Below, one piece after another: positions 1 to 8,012 of a stretch of 64,000 nt of DNA; position 1 is the stretch's first letter, and the number at the start of each line of letters is the position of its first letter. The stretch spans positions 3,849,042-3,913,041 of the forward strand of contig NZ_AP027732.1 of NCBI RefSeq assembly GCF_030296615.1. The letters are read 5' to 3'. The notes beneath the pieces are model-generated. The model ran no database searches, had not been told where the DNA came from, and saw only the letters and a program-made list of their open reading frames with translations. The position numbers and the translations under genes are program-made. Source of the DNA: Frondihabitans sucicola. GTDB lineage: Bacteria > Actinomycetota > Actinomycetes > Actinomycetales > Microbacteriaceae.

Positions 1-67
1 GTGTCCTGCGCCTGGCGGCCGACCTGGTCGGCGTCGCCGTCGACGGCCTGTTCTCGAGGGTGGTCAT
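1..67 (-). CDS. Probable sugar ABC transporter permease, N-terminus only (runs off the window)
   Basis: An ATG at 67-65 follows the stop of the sugar-binding lipoprotein gene by four bases and opens a frame that stays open to the window edge. The 22 visible residues begin MTTLENRPSTATPTRSAARR, a polar, Arg-rich cytoplasmic tail of the sort that precedes the first membrane helix of MalF/UgpA-type permeases. No membrane segment is visible yet. The assignment rests on position: in carbohydrate ABC operons the gene directly after the binding protein is usually the first permease. It would be co-transcribed with the binding protein. Confidence 0.5.
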   Translation of the reverse strand, partial: MTTLENRPSTATPTRSAARRRT

Positions 68-71
68 GCGA

Positions 72-1439
72 TCACTTGTCCAGGATCTGCTGGATCGACG
101 TGTTCGCCTGCGACAGCAGCTGGTCGACGTTCGCGTTCTTGTCGGTCAGCACCGCCTGCACGACCGGGTCGAGAGCACCGTAGAGCGCCTGCGTCTGCGA
201 GGCCGGCTCGGGGATGATCGCCTGGTCGAACTCCTGCGAGACGTACGGCTTCATCTGGTCGACGGGAACGTTGACGTAGCTCTTGATCCAGTCCTGCGTC
301 TCCTTGTACGTCTTCTGGTCGAAGACGGGCACCTGCGGTGCGCCGACCGGCTGCTGCGAGGCGGCCTGGGTCTTTGCGTCGCGGACGGCGTCGCTCTTGG
401 TGATCAGTGTCGACATGTAGTAGAAGTCGATCCACTTGACGCTGGCCTTCTTGGCCGCGTCGTCCGCCTTCGCGCTGACGACGGCGAGCGTGCCGCCGCC
501 GAGAGCCCCGGCGTCCTTGCCCTCGAGGGGGACGACGGTCTCGCCGTAATCGGCCGGCTTGATGGCGTTCTGCGAGACGAGCGAGCCGTAGTTGCCGCCG
601 CCCGAGATGTACATGCCGATCTTGCCCGCGGCGAAGTCCTGGTTGATGCCGTTCCAGTCGTAGAGGAAGTTGCCTCCCATCGAGTCGTCGGTCCAGCGCA
701 TCGTCTTGAGGTCGGTGAGGGCCTTCTTGAACGGTTTGGTGTCGACGGTGGCGGTGAACTTCTTGCCGCTCTTCGTCTCGGCCCGGCCGCCCAGCGCGTA
801 GGCGGCGCTGGTGAGGATCCAGCCGCCGGTGTTCGACTGCGTCATCGTGGCGTAGCCGGCCTCACCGGTCTTGTCGGCGATGGCCTTGGCGTCGGAGCGG
901 ACCTCGGCCCAGGTGGTCGGCGGCTTGTCGGGGTCGAGACCCGCCTTGGTGAACAGGGTGCGGTTGTAGTGGAGCGCCTGGCCGTACGCGGCGATCGGGA
1001 CGGCCTGAATGTTGCCGGAGGCGTCCTCGCCGTTCTTGACGACGGCGGGGTTGAACTTCGACGCGTAGGGAAGGGCCTTGACGAGCGACGAGATGTCGGC
1101 GACCTGCTTCTGCTCGATGAGCGAGCGACCGTCGGTGAACGGGATCGTGAACACGTCCGGAAGCGTGCCGCCGGCGAGCTCGGCCGAGAAGGTGGTGCCC
1201 GTCCAGGTGTACTCGCGGCTCTTCACCGTGATGGTGGGGTTGGCCTTCTCGAAGAGCTTGACCTGCGCGTTGAACGCGTCCTGCGCGGGCTTCTTCAGGC
1301 CCGCGTCGATCGCGACGACGATTGTCGTCTTGCCGTGGGCGGACGACCCGCTCGTGGACGACGACGCGCACCCGGAGAGGGTGCCGACCGCCGCGAACAG
1401 CACGGTGGCCGCTGCGATCGCTTTGAGGGATGACTTCAT
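72..1439 (-). CDS. Extracellular sugar-binding lipoprotein of an ABC importer
   Basis: A 455-residue family 1 type solute-binding protein that would capture an oligosaccharide outside the membrane and deliver it to an ABC permease. Residues 1-23 form a lipoprotein signal peptide and a lipobox (LSGC) places the lipidated cysteine at residue 24, followed by a Ser-rich linker. The rest has the usual length and mixed composition of maltose/maltodextrin-type binding proteins. The ATG at 1439 is the natural start because it precedes the signal peptide directly. The gene lies 51 bases after an alpha-glucosidase gene on the same strand and directly before a probable permease, so an alpha-glucoside or maltodextrin is the likely substrate; this is inferred from context. 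Confidence 0.9.
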   Translation of the reverse strand: MKSSLKAIAAATVLFAAVGTLSGCASSSTSGSSAHGKTTIVVAIDAGLKKPAQDAFNAQVKLFEKANPTITVKSREYTWTGTTFSAELAGGTLPDVFTIPFTDGRSLIEQKQVADISSLVKALPYASKFNPAVVKNGEDASGNIQAVPIAAYGQALHYNRTLFTKAGLDPDKPPTTWAEVRSDAKAIADKTGEAGYATMTQSNTGGWILTSAAYALGGRAETKSGKKFTATVDTKPFKKALTDLKTMRWTDDSMGGNFLYDWNGINQDFAAGKIGMYISGGGNYGSLVSQNAIKPADYGETVVPLEGKDAGALGGGTLAVVSAKADDAAKKASVKWIDFYYMSTLITKSDAVRDAKTQAASQQPVGAPQVPVFDQKTYKETQDWIKSYVNVPVDQMKPYVSQEFDQAIIPEPASQTQALYGALDPVVQAVLTDKNANVDQLLSQANTSIQQILDK

Positions 1440-1490
1440 TGTCAGTGTCTTTCTGTGTGGTGGTCGGAACTGCAGGGTGATGGTGTCGGG

Positions 1491-3218
1491 TCAGGCCCGG
1501 GTTCGGAGCCAGACGGTGGTGTCGGACGGCAGGAGATCGCCGTCCAGCGGGGAGGACGAGAGCAGGATCGCGGAGTGCTCGGGCAGCGAGACCGCCTCCG
1601 CGCCGAGATTGGTCACCACGACGAGGTCGCCTCGGCGGAAGGCCACGACGTCGGTCGCCGCGGTCACCCAGGCGAACTCCTCGCCGATCAGGGACGACTC
1701 GGTCGCGCGCAGGTGCAGCGCCCGGCGGTAGAGCGAGAGCATGGACTCGGGATCCTGCTCCTGCTTCTCCACGGTCAGGCTCCGGAAGACCGCCGGCTGC
1801 GGCAGCCAGGGCTCGCTAGCCGCCCCCGCCGGGCTGAAGCCGAAGGGCGCCGTCGTGCCCGACCAGGGCAGCGGGACGCGGCAGCCGTCGCGCCCCGGGT
1901 CGACGCCGCCGGAGCGGAAGTGCATCGGGTCGTCGAGGCGCTCGAGCGGGATGTCCTCGACCTCGGGGAGGCCGAGCTCGTCGCCCTGGTAGAGGTAGAG
2001 CGAGCCGGGCAGGGCGGTGGTCAGCAGCGCGGCGGCGCGGGCGCGGCGCGTTCCGACGGCGAGGTCGGTGGGCGTGCCGAAGCGCTTCTTGGCGAAATCG
2101 AACGAGCTGTCCTCGCGGCCGTAGCGGGTCACGGGTCGCGTGATGTCGTGGTTGGACAGGACCCACGTCGAGGGGGCGCCGACCGGGGCGTGCGCGCCGA
2201 GGGTTCCCGTGATGGCCTCCCGCAGATCCTGCGCCCGCCACGGGCGGTTCATGAAGTCGAAGTTGAAGGCGGTGTGCAGTTCGTCGGGCCGGAGGTAGAG
2301 CGCGAACCGGTCGAGGTCGGCCAGCCAGATCTCGCCGACGAGCACCCGGGTGCCCTCGTAGGAGTCGGCGACCGCGCGCCAGGAGCGGTAGATGTCGTGG
2401 AGCTCGTCGCGATCCAGGTTGGGGTGCTCGCCGGACGCGTAGACGCGATCGGCGTCGATCTCCGGGAGGGCCGGGTCTTTGACCACCAGCGCGGCGGAGT
2501 CGATGCGCACGCCGCCGACGCCGCGGTCGAACCAGAATTTCAGGACGTCCTCGTGCTCGCGCCGGACGTCGGGGTGGTTCCAGTTGAGGTCGGGCTGCTC
2601 GGGAGTGAACAGGTGGAGGTACCACTGACCCGGGGTGCCGTCGGGGTCGGTTGTCCGCGTCCAGGTGTCGCCCGAGAAGCTGGACGGCCATTCGTTCGGC
2701 ATCCGTTCGCCGTTCTCGCCGCGCCCGTCGCGGAACCAGAAGCGCTCGCGCTCGGGGCTGCCGGGGCCGGCGGTCAGTGCCTGCCGGAACCACTCGTGAC
2801 GGTCGCTGACGTGGTTCGGAACCACGTCGATGATCGTGCGGATGCCGAGGTCGAGAGCCTCACGGATGAGCGCCTCCGCCTCCTCAACTTCGCCGAACTG
2901 CGGGTTGATGCGGCGGTAGTCGGCCACGTCGTAGCCGCCGTCCTTCAACGGCGAGTCGTACCAGGGCGTGAACCAGATGGCGTCGACGCCGAGGCGCTTC
3001 AGGTAGGGCAGGCGGTCGCGCACGCCGCGGAGGTCGCCGATGCCGTCGCCGTTCCCGTCGGCGAAGCTGCGCACGTAGATCTGGTAGATGGCGGCGTGAC
3101 GCCACCAGGTGGGGTCGGTCAGAGGTGTGGGGGCCACGTCGAGTCGGGCGTCGGCCGAGGTGGTGTCGGCCTGACGGGCGGCGTGGTGCAGGTCGTCCTG
3201 CGTGTCGTCTTTGATCAC
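1491..3218 (-). CDS. GH13 alpha-glucosidase (oligo-alpha-glucosidase type)
   Basis: A cytoplasmic retaining alpha-glucosidase of glycoside hydrolase family 13 that would release glucose from imported alpha-glucosides. All four GH13 regions are visible: DVVPNH (region I), GGVRIDSA with the catalytic Asp (region II), VGEIWL with the acid/base Glu (region III) and LSNHD (region IV). A (beta/alpha)8 barrel is followed by a short C-terminal beta domain; about 575 residues is normal for the family. There is no signal peptide. The start is uncertain. A GTG at 3218 is used here; the frame stays open to a GTG at 3284, but the extra 22 residues are encoded by AT-rich sequence that looks like promoter and operator. 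The gene sits between its probable LacI regulator and the sugar-binding protein. Confidence 0.9.
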   Translation of the reverse strand: MIKDDTQDDLHHAARQADTTSADARLDVAPTPLTDPTWWRHAAIYQIYVRSFADGNGDGIGDLRGVRDRLPYLKRLGVDAIWFTPWYDSPLKDGGYDVADYRRINPQFGEVEEAEALIREALDLGIRTIIDVVPNHVSDRHEWFRQALTAGPGSPERERFWFRDGRGENGERMPNEWPSSFSGDTWTRTTDPDGTPGQWYLHLFTPEQPDLNWNHPDVRREHEDVLKFWFDRGVGGVRIDSAALVVKDPALPEIDADRVYASGEHPNLDRDELHDIYRSWRAVADSYEGTRVLVGEIWLADLDRFALYLRPDELHTAFNFDFMNRPWRAQDLREAITGTLGAHAPVGAPSTWVLSNHDITRPVTRYGREDSSFDFAKKRFGTPTDLAVGTRRARAAALLTTALPGSLYLYQGDELGLPEVEDIPLERLDDPMHFRSGGVDPGRDGCRVPLPWSGTTAPFGFSPAGAASEPWLPQPAVFRSLTVEKQEQDPESMLSLYRRALHLRATESSLIGEEFAWVTAATDVVAFRRGDLVVVTNLGAEAVSLPEHSAILLSSSPLDGDLLPSDTTVWLRTRA

Positions 3219-3259
3219 GCTGTTGAACGTAAGGAAGTAAGACAAATGACGCAACGAGT

Positions 3260-3278
3260 AAGTTATTGCAAGCAACTT
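3260..3278. promoter_or_regulatory. Candidate LacI-family operator before the alpha-glucosidase gene
   Basis: The sequence AAGTTATTGCAAGCAACTT has inverted outer arms (AAGTT/AACTT) and inverted inner arms (TTGC/GCAA). It lies in the AT-rich gap between the LacI gene and the alpha-glucosidase gene. CTTGCA-type half sites resemble those described for actinobacterial MalR-type regulators, and a CTGCAAG copy also lies just upstream of the LacI gene at 4338-4344. That both sites bind the adjacent regulator is inferred. Confidence 0.5.
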
Positions 3279-3301
3279 GCGCACATTTGCGCGTAATTTC
3301 G

Positions 3302-4318
3302 TTACAAAATTGTTGCGGGTTCTTTCAGTCGTCCCGTCGACGAGCGGACGACCAGTTCCGGCTCGAAGAGGAATTCATCGGCCGGGCGCTCGGTGCCGTT
3401 GATCTGCGCGAGAAGCAGCTCGACCGCCATGCGGCCCATCGGCTCGATCGGCTGGCGGGCCGTCGTGAGGGGCGGCTCGGTGCAGTTCATCAGCGCCGAA
3501 TCGTCGAAGCCGATCACCGACACGTCGCCCGGGACGCTCAGCCCGGCCCTCCGCGCAGCGCGCACGGCGCCGAGGGCGAGGGGATCGCTGGCGCAGACGA
3601 CGGCCGTGACGCCCTGTGCGAAGAGTCGGGTGGCCGCCGCCTGGCCGGCCTCGAGAGAGTAGCCCGACTCCGCGACGACCGCGGGGGCGGCTCCGGCCTC
3701 GGCGAGAACGCGCCGTGCCGCCGCGAGCTTGCGCCGGGACGGCACGTGGTCGCTGGGCCCCACGACGAAGCCGATGCTCGTGTGGCCGAGTTGCAGCAGG
3801 TGCCGCACGCTCAGTTCGGCCGCCACGGCGTCGTCGCAACTGACCGTGGCGAAGCCGAGACCGTCGACGGGGGCGTTGATGAAGACGGTCGGCAGGTGCA
3901 GGTCGGCGAGCCGCTCGTAGTGGTCGTGCGGGGTCTCGGCGCGCTGGTAGTCGCCTCCGGCGAAGATCACGCCGGACACCCGCTGCTGGAGGAGCAGCTC
4001 GATGTAGTCGGCCTCGGAGACCCCGCCCACGGTCTGGGTGCAGAGCACCGGCGTATAGCCGTTCTGCGCGAGCCCGACACTCAGCACCTCGCCGAACGCC
4101 GGGAAGATGGGGTTCTGCAGCTCGGGAAGCACCAGCCCGACCAGCCGGGCCCGCTCACCGCGCAGCTTGGTGGGGCGCTCGTAGCCGAGCACGTCGAGAG
4201 CGGTCAGCACCTGCTGGCGCGTCGCGTCGGAGACACCGGGCTTGCCGTTCAGCACGCGGCTCACGGTCGCTTCGGACACACCGACTTTTCGGGCTACTTC
4301 GGCCAGTCTGCGGGACAT
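3302..4318 (-). CDS. LacI-family transcriptional regulator of the alpha-glucoside operon
   Basis: A 338-residue sugar-responsive repressor. The N-terminal helix-turn-helix and hinge cover about residues 3-55 (VARKVGVSEATVSRVLNGK), followed by a periplasmic-binding-protein-like ligand domain to the C-terminus, including the conserved VIGFDDSA stretch near residue 285. The length is typical. The ATG at 4318 begins directly at the HTH, as is usual. It is the first gene of the minus-strand run regulator, alpha-glucosidase, binding protein, permease, and ends 83 bases before the alpha-glucosidase start. It is likely autoregulated through the CTGCAAG element upstream of its start. Confidence 0.9.
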   Translation of the reverse strand: MSRRLAEVARKVGVSEATVSRVLNGKPGVSDATRQQVLTALDVLGYERPTKLRGERARLVGLVLPELQNPIFPAFGEVLSVGLAQNGYTPVLCTQTVGGVSEADYIELLLQQRVSGVIFAGGDYQRAETPHDHYERLADLHLPTVFINAPVDGLGFATVSCDDAVAAELSVRHLLQLGHTSIGFVVGPSDHVPSRRKLAAARRVLAEAGAAPAVVAESGYSLEAGQAAATRLFAQGVTAVVCASDPLALGAVRAARRAGLSVPGDVSVIGFDDSALMNCTEPPLTTARQPIEPMGRMAVELLLAQINGTERPADEFLFEPELVVRSSTGRLKEPATIL

Positions 4319-4392
4319 GCCGTCACCCTACTGCGCCCTGCAAGAACCCAGCAACATCACGCAAGAACGTGATATGGGTGCCGACCCGGGCA

Positions 4393-4430
4393 GGGCAGGA
4401 TCGCAGGACGGGCCGCCCGCGATCCTGCCC
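4393..4430 (-). terminator. Hairpin built from two inverted copies of the iterated octamer
   Basis: A perfect 12-bp stem (4393-4404 with 4419-4430) and a 14-base GC-rich loop lie just after the stop of the ferritin-like gene. Each arm contains one copy of the window's iterated octamer, GCAGGATC on one side and GATCCTGC on the other. There is no T-run, as is common for actinobacterial hairpin terminators. Confidence 0.55.
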
Positions 4431-4442
4431 GCCGGGGGTGAC

Positions 4443-5411
4443 CTACGAGGTGGGGCTGCCCGGGTTGCCGCTGGCGACGATCGCTCCGTTCACGCCCGCG
4501 GGGTAGAAGCCGCCGTGGTCGATCTGGTTCGGGGTCAGGTAGACGATGTTCAGCACGCGCTCGGTCGTCCGGCCGAAGGCGATGCTGTTGGCGTCCGTCG
4601 GCACCAGGCTGATCACGTTGTTGACGACGACGCCCTGGTCGTCGTGCGTCGACCCGTCGAGGCTGTCGCGCGCCACCGAGATGGCGTCCGCCTGGTGGTA
4701 CAGCCCCTTGTCGAGGATCCTGTCGCGGATGATGCCCGCGTGGTAGGCCTCGACCGCGAGAATGCCGGCGGCCGCCCCGAGGTAGGTCTTGTTCGTGATG
4801 AGCGGCGCCGCGCCCTTGTAGGCGGTCACTCCGACGTCCTCGAAGATGAACGCGCCGAGGAGGAAGTTCTCCTCGCTCGCGAACGGGTCGAAGGTCTGCC
4901 CGGCCTTGATCAGGCCGGCGGCCGTGGCCGCAGCGTTGAAGCTGGCCTTGAGATCGATGGCGGGCCGCGAGACCTTGGCGCCGCCGAGCGCGCCGCGCAG
5001 GAAGGCGACGTGAGCCTTCTCGTCGGCCGCGATCTCGGTGGCGATCGACTTGATCGCCCCCGTCTTGAAGGGCACCTTGGAACCGCCGACGACACCGCCC
5101 TGCGGGTCGATTCCGTCGATCATCGACGACGGGAGGCCCACGCCGGTGACGGCCCGGAGGTAGAACTCCGCTTCGAGGTACTCGAGGTTGAGCGCGAAGT
5201 TGAGGATCGCCGCGTCGGAGACCTCGCCGGCGTCGGCCGCGGCCTTGGCGTCGGCGGCCTTCGTGGAGGCGAAGGCGGGGGCCCCGGACGCGAGGACGGC
5301 GACGCCGGCCCCGACTCCCGTGACTCCGGCCGCCGTGAGGAAGCGGCGGCGATCGAGCGAACTCTCGGCGCTCCGGTTGATCGCGTTGCTGATGAAGCGT
5401 TTGTCGAACAT
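4443..5411 (-). CDS. Tat-exported ferritin-like domain protein (PCC13-62 / Ferritin_2 type)
   Basis: A 322-residue exported protein. The N-terminus carries a twin-arginine signal ([12 protein letters not shown] followed by a hydrophobic stretch ending APAFA). The mature part contains a four-helix ferritin-like domain with the characteristic [12 protein letters not shown] helix and a second helix bearing [12 protein letters not shown]. The family includes the plant desiccation-related protein PCC13-62; its biochemical role is unsettled. The ATG at 5411 is preferred over longer frames because an AAGGGA ribosome-binding site lies at the right distance and the Tat signal follows immediately. It is transcribed alone, with a hairpin at its end. 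Confidence 0.85.
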   Translation of the reverse strand: MFDKRFISNAINRSAESSLDRRRFLTAAGVTGVGAGVAVLASGAPAFASTKAADAKAAADAGEVSDAAILNFALNLEYLEAEFYLRAVTGVGLPSSMIDGIDPQGGVVGGSKVPFKTGAIKSIATEIAADEKAHVAFLRGALGGAKVSRPAIDLKASFNAAATAAGLIKAGQTFDPFASEENFLLGAFIFEDVGVTAYKGAAPLITNKTYLGAAAGILAVEAYHAGIIRDRILDKGLYHQADAISVARDSLDGSTHDDQGVVVNNVISLVPTDANSIAFGRTTERVLNIVYLTPNQIDHGGFYPAGVNGAIVASGNPGSPTS

Positions 5412-5594
5412 CGGTGTTCCCTTCTGGGCACTGCAGAGCAGACGACACGGTGGGTGATCGCTGCCGCTCCCAGATGACGGCAACACGTGTCCGAGGGGTC
5501 GGGTGGCCCCTCTTAGGGGCACAAGGTAGTCCCGTTTGCCCCCGCTGACCAGAGCCCTGCGCAAATTGGTCCCGCCCGGGGCGTCACGGGCCGG

Positions 5595-6593
5595 TCAGAG
5601 CCACTTGCGGCGCTTGAAGACCCAGTACAGCCCGAAGCCGGCGGCGATCATGAGCAGGATCGCGAACGGGTAGCCGAACTCCCAGTTGAGCTCGGGCATG
5701 TTCCTGAAGTTCATGCCGTAGATCGACGCGATGAGGGTCGGGGTGAACAGGATCGCCGCCCACGACGAGATCTTCTTGACCTCTTCGTTCTGCTGGATGC
5801 TCTGGTCGGTCTGCCTCCGGGTGACGATCGTCGCGTGGACGGTCAGGGCGTTGTCGAGGATCGAGCGGAACGATCCGACCCGCTCCACGATCAGGAGCGT
5901 GTGGTCGAGCACGTCGCGGAGGCTGCGCTGCAGCTCGACGTCGACGCCGTACTTCTCCGAGCCGCGCTGGAGGTTCTCCAGCATCTTCACCAGCGGCACG
6001 ACGGCCCGCTGGAAGTTGATGACCTCGCGCGAGAGGTTGTAGATGCGCTCGGACAGGCCGGAGCTCTCGTGATCGAAGAGGTCGTTCTCGATCTCGTCGA
6101 TGTCGTTCTCGAGCCCCGCGATGACGGGCTCGTACTCGTCGACCACCTGGTCGAGGATGGCGTACAGCACCGCTTCCGGACCCTGGGCGAGGAGATCCGG
6201 GTTGGCCTCCATGCGCTGACGGACCTTCATCAGGTCGGGCGACTCCGCGTGCCGGATCGTGACCACGAACTCGGGCCCGAGGAAGATGTGCAGCTCACCG
6301 AACTCGACGACCTCCTCGGCGTCGACGTACCTGGCCGGTCGCAGCACCGCGAAGAGGATCTCGTCGTAGCGCTCGAGCTTCGCGCGCTGATGGCCGAGCA
6401 GTGCATCCTCGACGGCGAGCGGGTGGAGGTCGAACTCGTGGGCGACGGAGCGGACCTCGTCGGGGCTCGGGCGATACAGACCGATCCAGCCCATGCCCGC
6501 GTGGGCATGCATCAGCCGGTAGGTCTCGTCGAGGCTTCTCGGGTTCTCGATGCGTTTTCCGGCGACGTACACGCCGTTGTCGATCAGGGGCAT
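5595..6593 (-). CDS. corA: CorA-family magnesium/cobalt transporter
   Basis: A 332-residue inner-membrane divalent-cation channel. The long N-terminal cytoplasmic domain is acidic and helical. Two C-terminal transmembrane helices are separated by the signature YGMNF loop (residues about 292-296) and the protein ends with a basic tail (FKRRKWL). Length and topology fit pentameric CorA proteins, which move Mg2+ and sometimes Co2+ or Ni2+. The ATG at 6593 gives the usual N-terminus. No operon partner is evident; the next minus-strand gene upstream starts more than 600 bases away. Confidence 0.92.
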   Translation of the reverse strand: MPLIDNGVYVAGKRIENPRSLDETYRLMHAHAGMGWIGLYRPSPDEVRSVAHEFDLHPLAVEDALLGHQRAKLERYDEILFAVLRPARYVDAEEVVEFGELHIFLGPEFVVTIRHAESPDLMKVRQRMEANPDLLAQGPEAVLYAILDQVVDEYEPVIAGLENDIDEIENDLFDHESSGLSERIYNLSREVINFQRAVVPLVKMLENLQRGSEKYGVDVELQRSLRDVLDHTLLIVERVGSFRSILDNALTVHATIVTRRQTDQSIQQNEEVKKISSWAAILFTPTLIASIYGMNFRNMPELNWEFGYPFAILLMIAAGFGLYWVFKRRKWL

Positions 6594-6629
6594 GAGGGCA
6601 GGATGCCCCGCCCGGGTGAACGATACGGG

Positions 6630-7202
6630 TCAGGCGCGCCCGCGCCGCACGAGAGCCGCCGAAAGAAAGGCGGCGCCCGCCACGAGTTCGATGGTCCAGT
6701 ACACGGGGCTCGTCGACCCGAGGAGGGCGATCAGGCCGTAACCGCCCTCGACCATCAGCACGACGCTGAGGCAGGCGACGCCGAGGACGCGCCAGAGGCG
6801 GCCGCCGTGCCGGGTCAGGCTCGCAGCCAGGCCGATGACGGGGCCCGCCGCGAGACCGATCACGGTCCACCGGGACGAGAACGGCGCCGAGAAGAAGAAG
6901 CCGCGCAGCCCGCTGACGAAGCCGTAGGCCTCGACCATGGCCTCGAAGGCCACGAGCCCGAGGATCGCGCCGAGCACCGGCTTCGCCCGCGACAGCCAGA
7001 CGAGCAGGAAGGCGAACATGCTCCAGCCGCCCGCCGAGTTGCTCAGCGAGGTGACCCACGACGGCAGGAGCTGCTGCCCGAAGCTCGACAGACCACCCAC
7101 CAGGAGGCTGCCCAGGATCACGACGGCCGCGGCGACGAGACCGGTCGTCCAGGACGCGGCGACGGTGGAGCGGCGCAGTGGGCGCGGGTCGAGTGGAGTC
7201 AC
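6630..7202 (-). CDS. Polytopic membrane protein of unknown function
   Basis: A protein of about 190 residues with five or six hydrophobic segments and an N-terminal basic tail (PLDPRPLRRS). It resembles small actinobacterial membrane proteins of the DUF6518 type, but no catalytic motif is visible and no function can be assigned. A GTG at 7202 is chosen because the helices begin soon after it; the longer open frame upstream is Arg-rich read-through antisense to the phosphopantetheinyl transferase gene. It ends 36 bases before the corA start and may be co-transcribed with it. Confidence 0.65.
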   Translation of the reverse strand: MTPLDPRPLRRSTVAASWTTGLVAAAVVILGSLLVGGLSSFGQQLLPSWVTSLSNSAGGWSMFAFLLVWLSRAKPVLGAILGLVAFEAMVEAYGFVSGLRGFFFSAPFSSRWTVIGLAAGPVIGLAASLTRHGGRLWRVLGVACLSVVLMVEGGYGLIALLGSTSPVYWTIELVAGAAFLSAALVRRGRA

Positions 7203-7307
7203 CCGTCCACGGTAGAGCGGCCCGGGCGCAGGATCATCCTCCCAGAGGTGGCATGACCTGGTCCTGCGGGTGGACACGCGCGGGGCGCGAGACGGTACCG
7301 TCGGGGA

Positions 7308-8012
7308 ATGGTGCCGGACGGGGTGCGGGTCGAGCTGATCGATCTCGACGCGGCGTCCGAGTCCGCGCCGTTCGGCGACGCGGCAGGCGACGCGGCGGTC
7401 GGCGACGCGGCAGGCGACGCGGCGGTCGGCGACGCGGCAGGCGTCGCGGCGGCAGGCGAGGCGGCGGCAGAGACACTCGACCCGGGCGAACGGGCGAGGG
7501 CTGCCGCGCTGCGGAGCGCGACCGACCGGCGTCGGTACGTCGCGGCGCACGCGTGGCTGCGGCGGCTGCTCGGCGAGGCGACGGGCGTGATCCCGCGGGA
7601 CGTCGTGATCCTGCGCGGGCCCTGCTCGGCGTGCGGAGAACCGCACGGCAAGCCGTTCGTCGCGCGAGGCCCCCGATTCAGCCTCTCTCGAAGTGGAGGC
7701 TGGGCGGCGCTGGCCATCGGAGACACCGGCGAACTCGGCATCGATCTCGAAGCGGCGCAGGATCACGAGCGACTCGCCCCGCTCCGCGACTCGCTGCTGG
7801 CGCCGGGCGAGTCCTCCGACGACCTGTTGCGCACCTGGGTGCGCAAGGAGGCGCTCCTGAAGGCCTCCGGCGAGGGGCTCACCCGCGCCATGACGACCCT
7901 GCGCGCCGACGACGAACGGGTGCACGACCTGTCACTCCCGTCGGGACTGCGGGGTGCGGTGGCGCTGTTCACCGACGCGTCACGGCCGTCCGCTAGGGTG
8001 CGGCGCCGATGA
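7308..8012 (+). CDS. 4'-phosphopantetheinyl transferase (Sfp type)
   Basis: A 234-residue enzyme expected to load the 4'-phosphopantetheine arm of CoA onto the carrier domain of the NRPS encoded immediately downstream. The conserved motifs are GELGIDLE (Mg2+ ligands) and WVRKEALLKASGEGL. The N-terminal 60 residues contain an Ala/Gly/Asp repeat encoded by a 27-bp tandem repeat and are probably disordered. The stop overlaps the start of the NRPS gene by ATGA, so the two are translationally coupled. The ATG at 7308 sits close to a weak promoter-like element and a later start cannot be excluded. Confidence 0.88.
   Translation: MVPDGVRVELIDLDAASESAPFGDAAGDAAVGDAAGDAAVGDAAGVAAAGEAAAETLDPGERARAAALRSATDRRRYVAAHAWLRRLLGEATGVIPRDVVILRGPCSACGEPHGKPFVARGPRFSLSRSGGWAALAIGDTGELGIDLEAAQDHERLAPLRDSLLAPGESSDDLLRTWVRKEALLKASGEGLTRAMTTLRADDERVHDLSLPSGLRGAVALFTDASRPSARVRRR
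7374..7453 (+). repeat. 27-bp tandem repeat inside the phosphopantetheinyl transferase gene
   Basis: Two perfect 27-bp units (7374-7400 and 7401-7427) and a diverged third (7428-7453) encode repeats of GDAAGDAAV. The period is a multiple of three, so unit gain or loss keeps the frame. Confidence 0.85.

Noticed and set aside
60-1433. Long plus-strand frame opposite the sugar-binding protein gene (also similar long antisense frames at 8266-10260, 51169-54144 and 44580-45764)
   Set aside because: High GC content keeps antisense frames open. Their products are Arg/Gly/Val-rich with no domain, and the opposite strand encodes clear families.
3219-3284. N-terminal extension of the alpha-glucosidase to a GTG at 3284
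   Set aside because: The added residues are encoded by AT-rich, palindrome-bearing sequence with no good ribosome-binding site; promoter/operator DNA is the better reading, though not proven.
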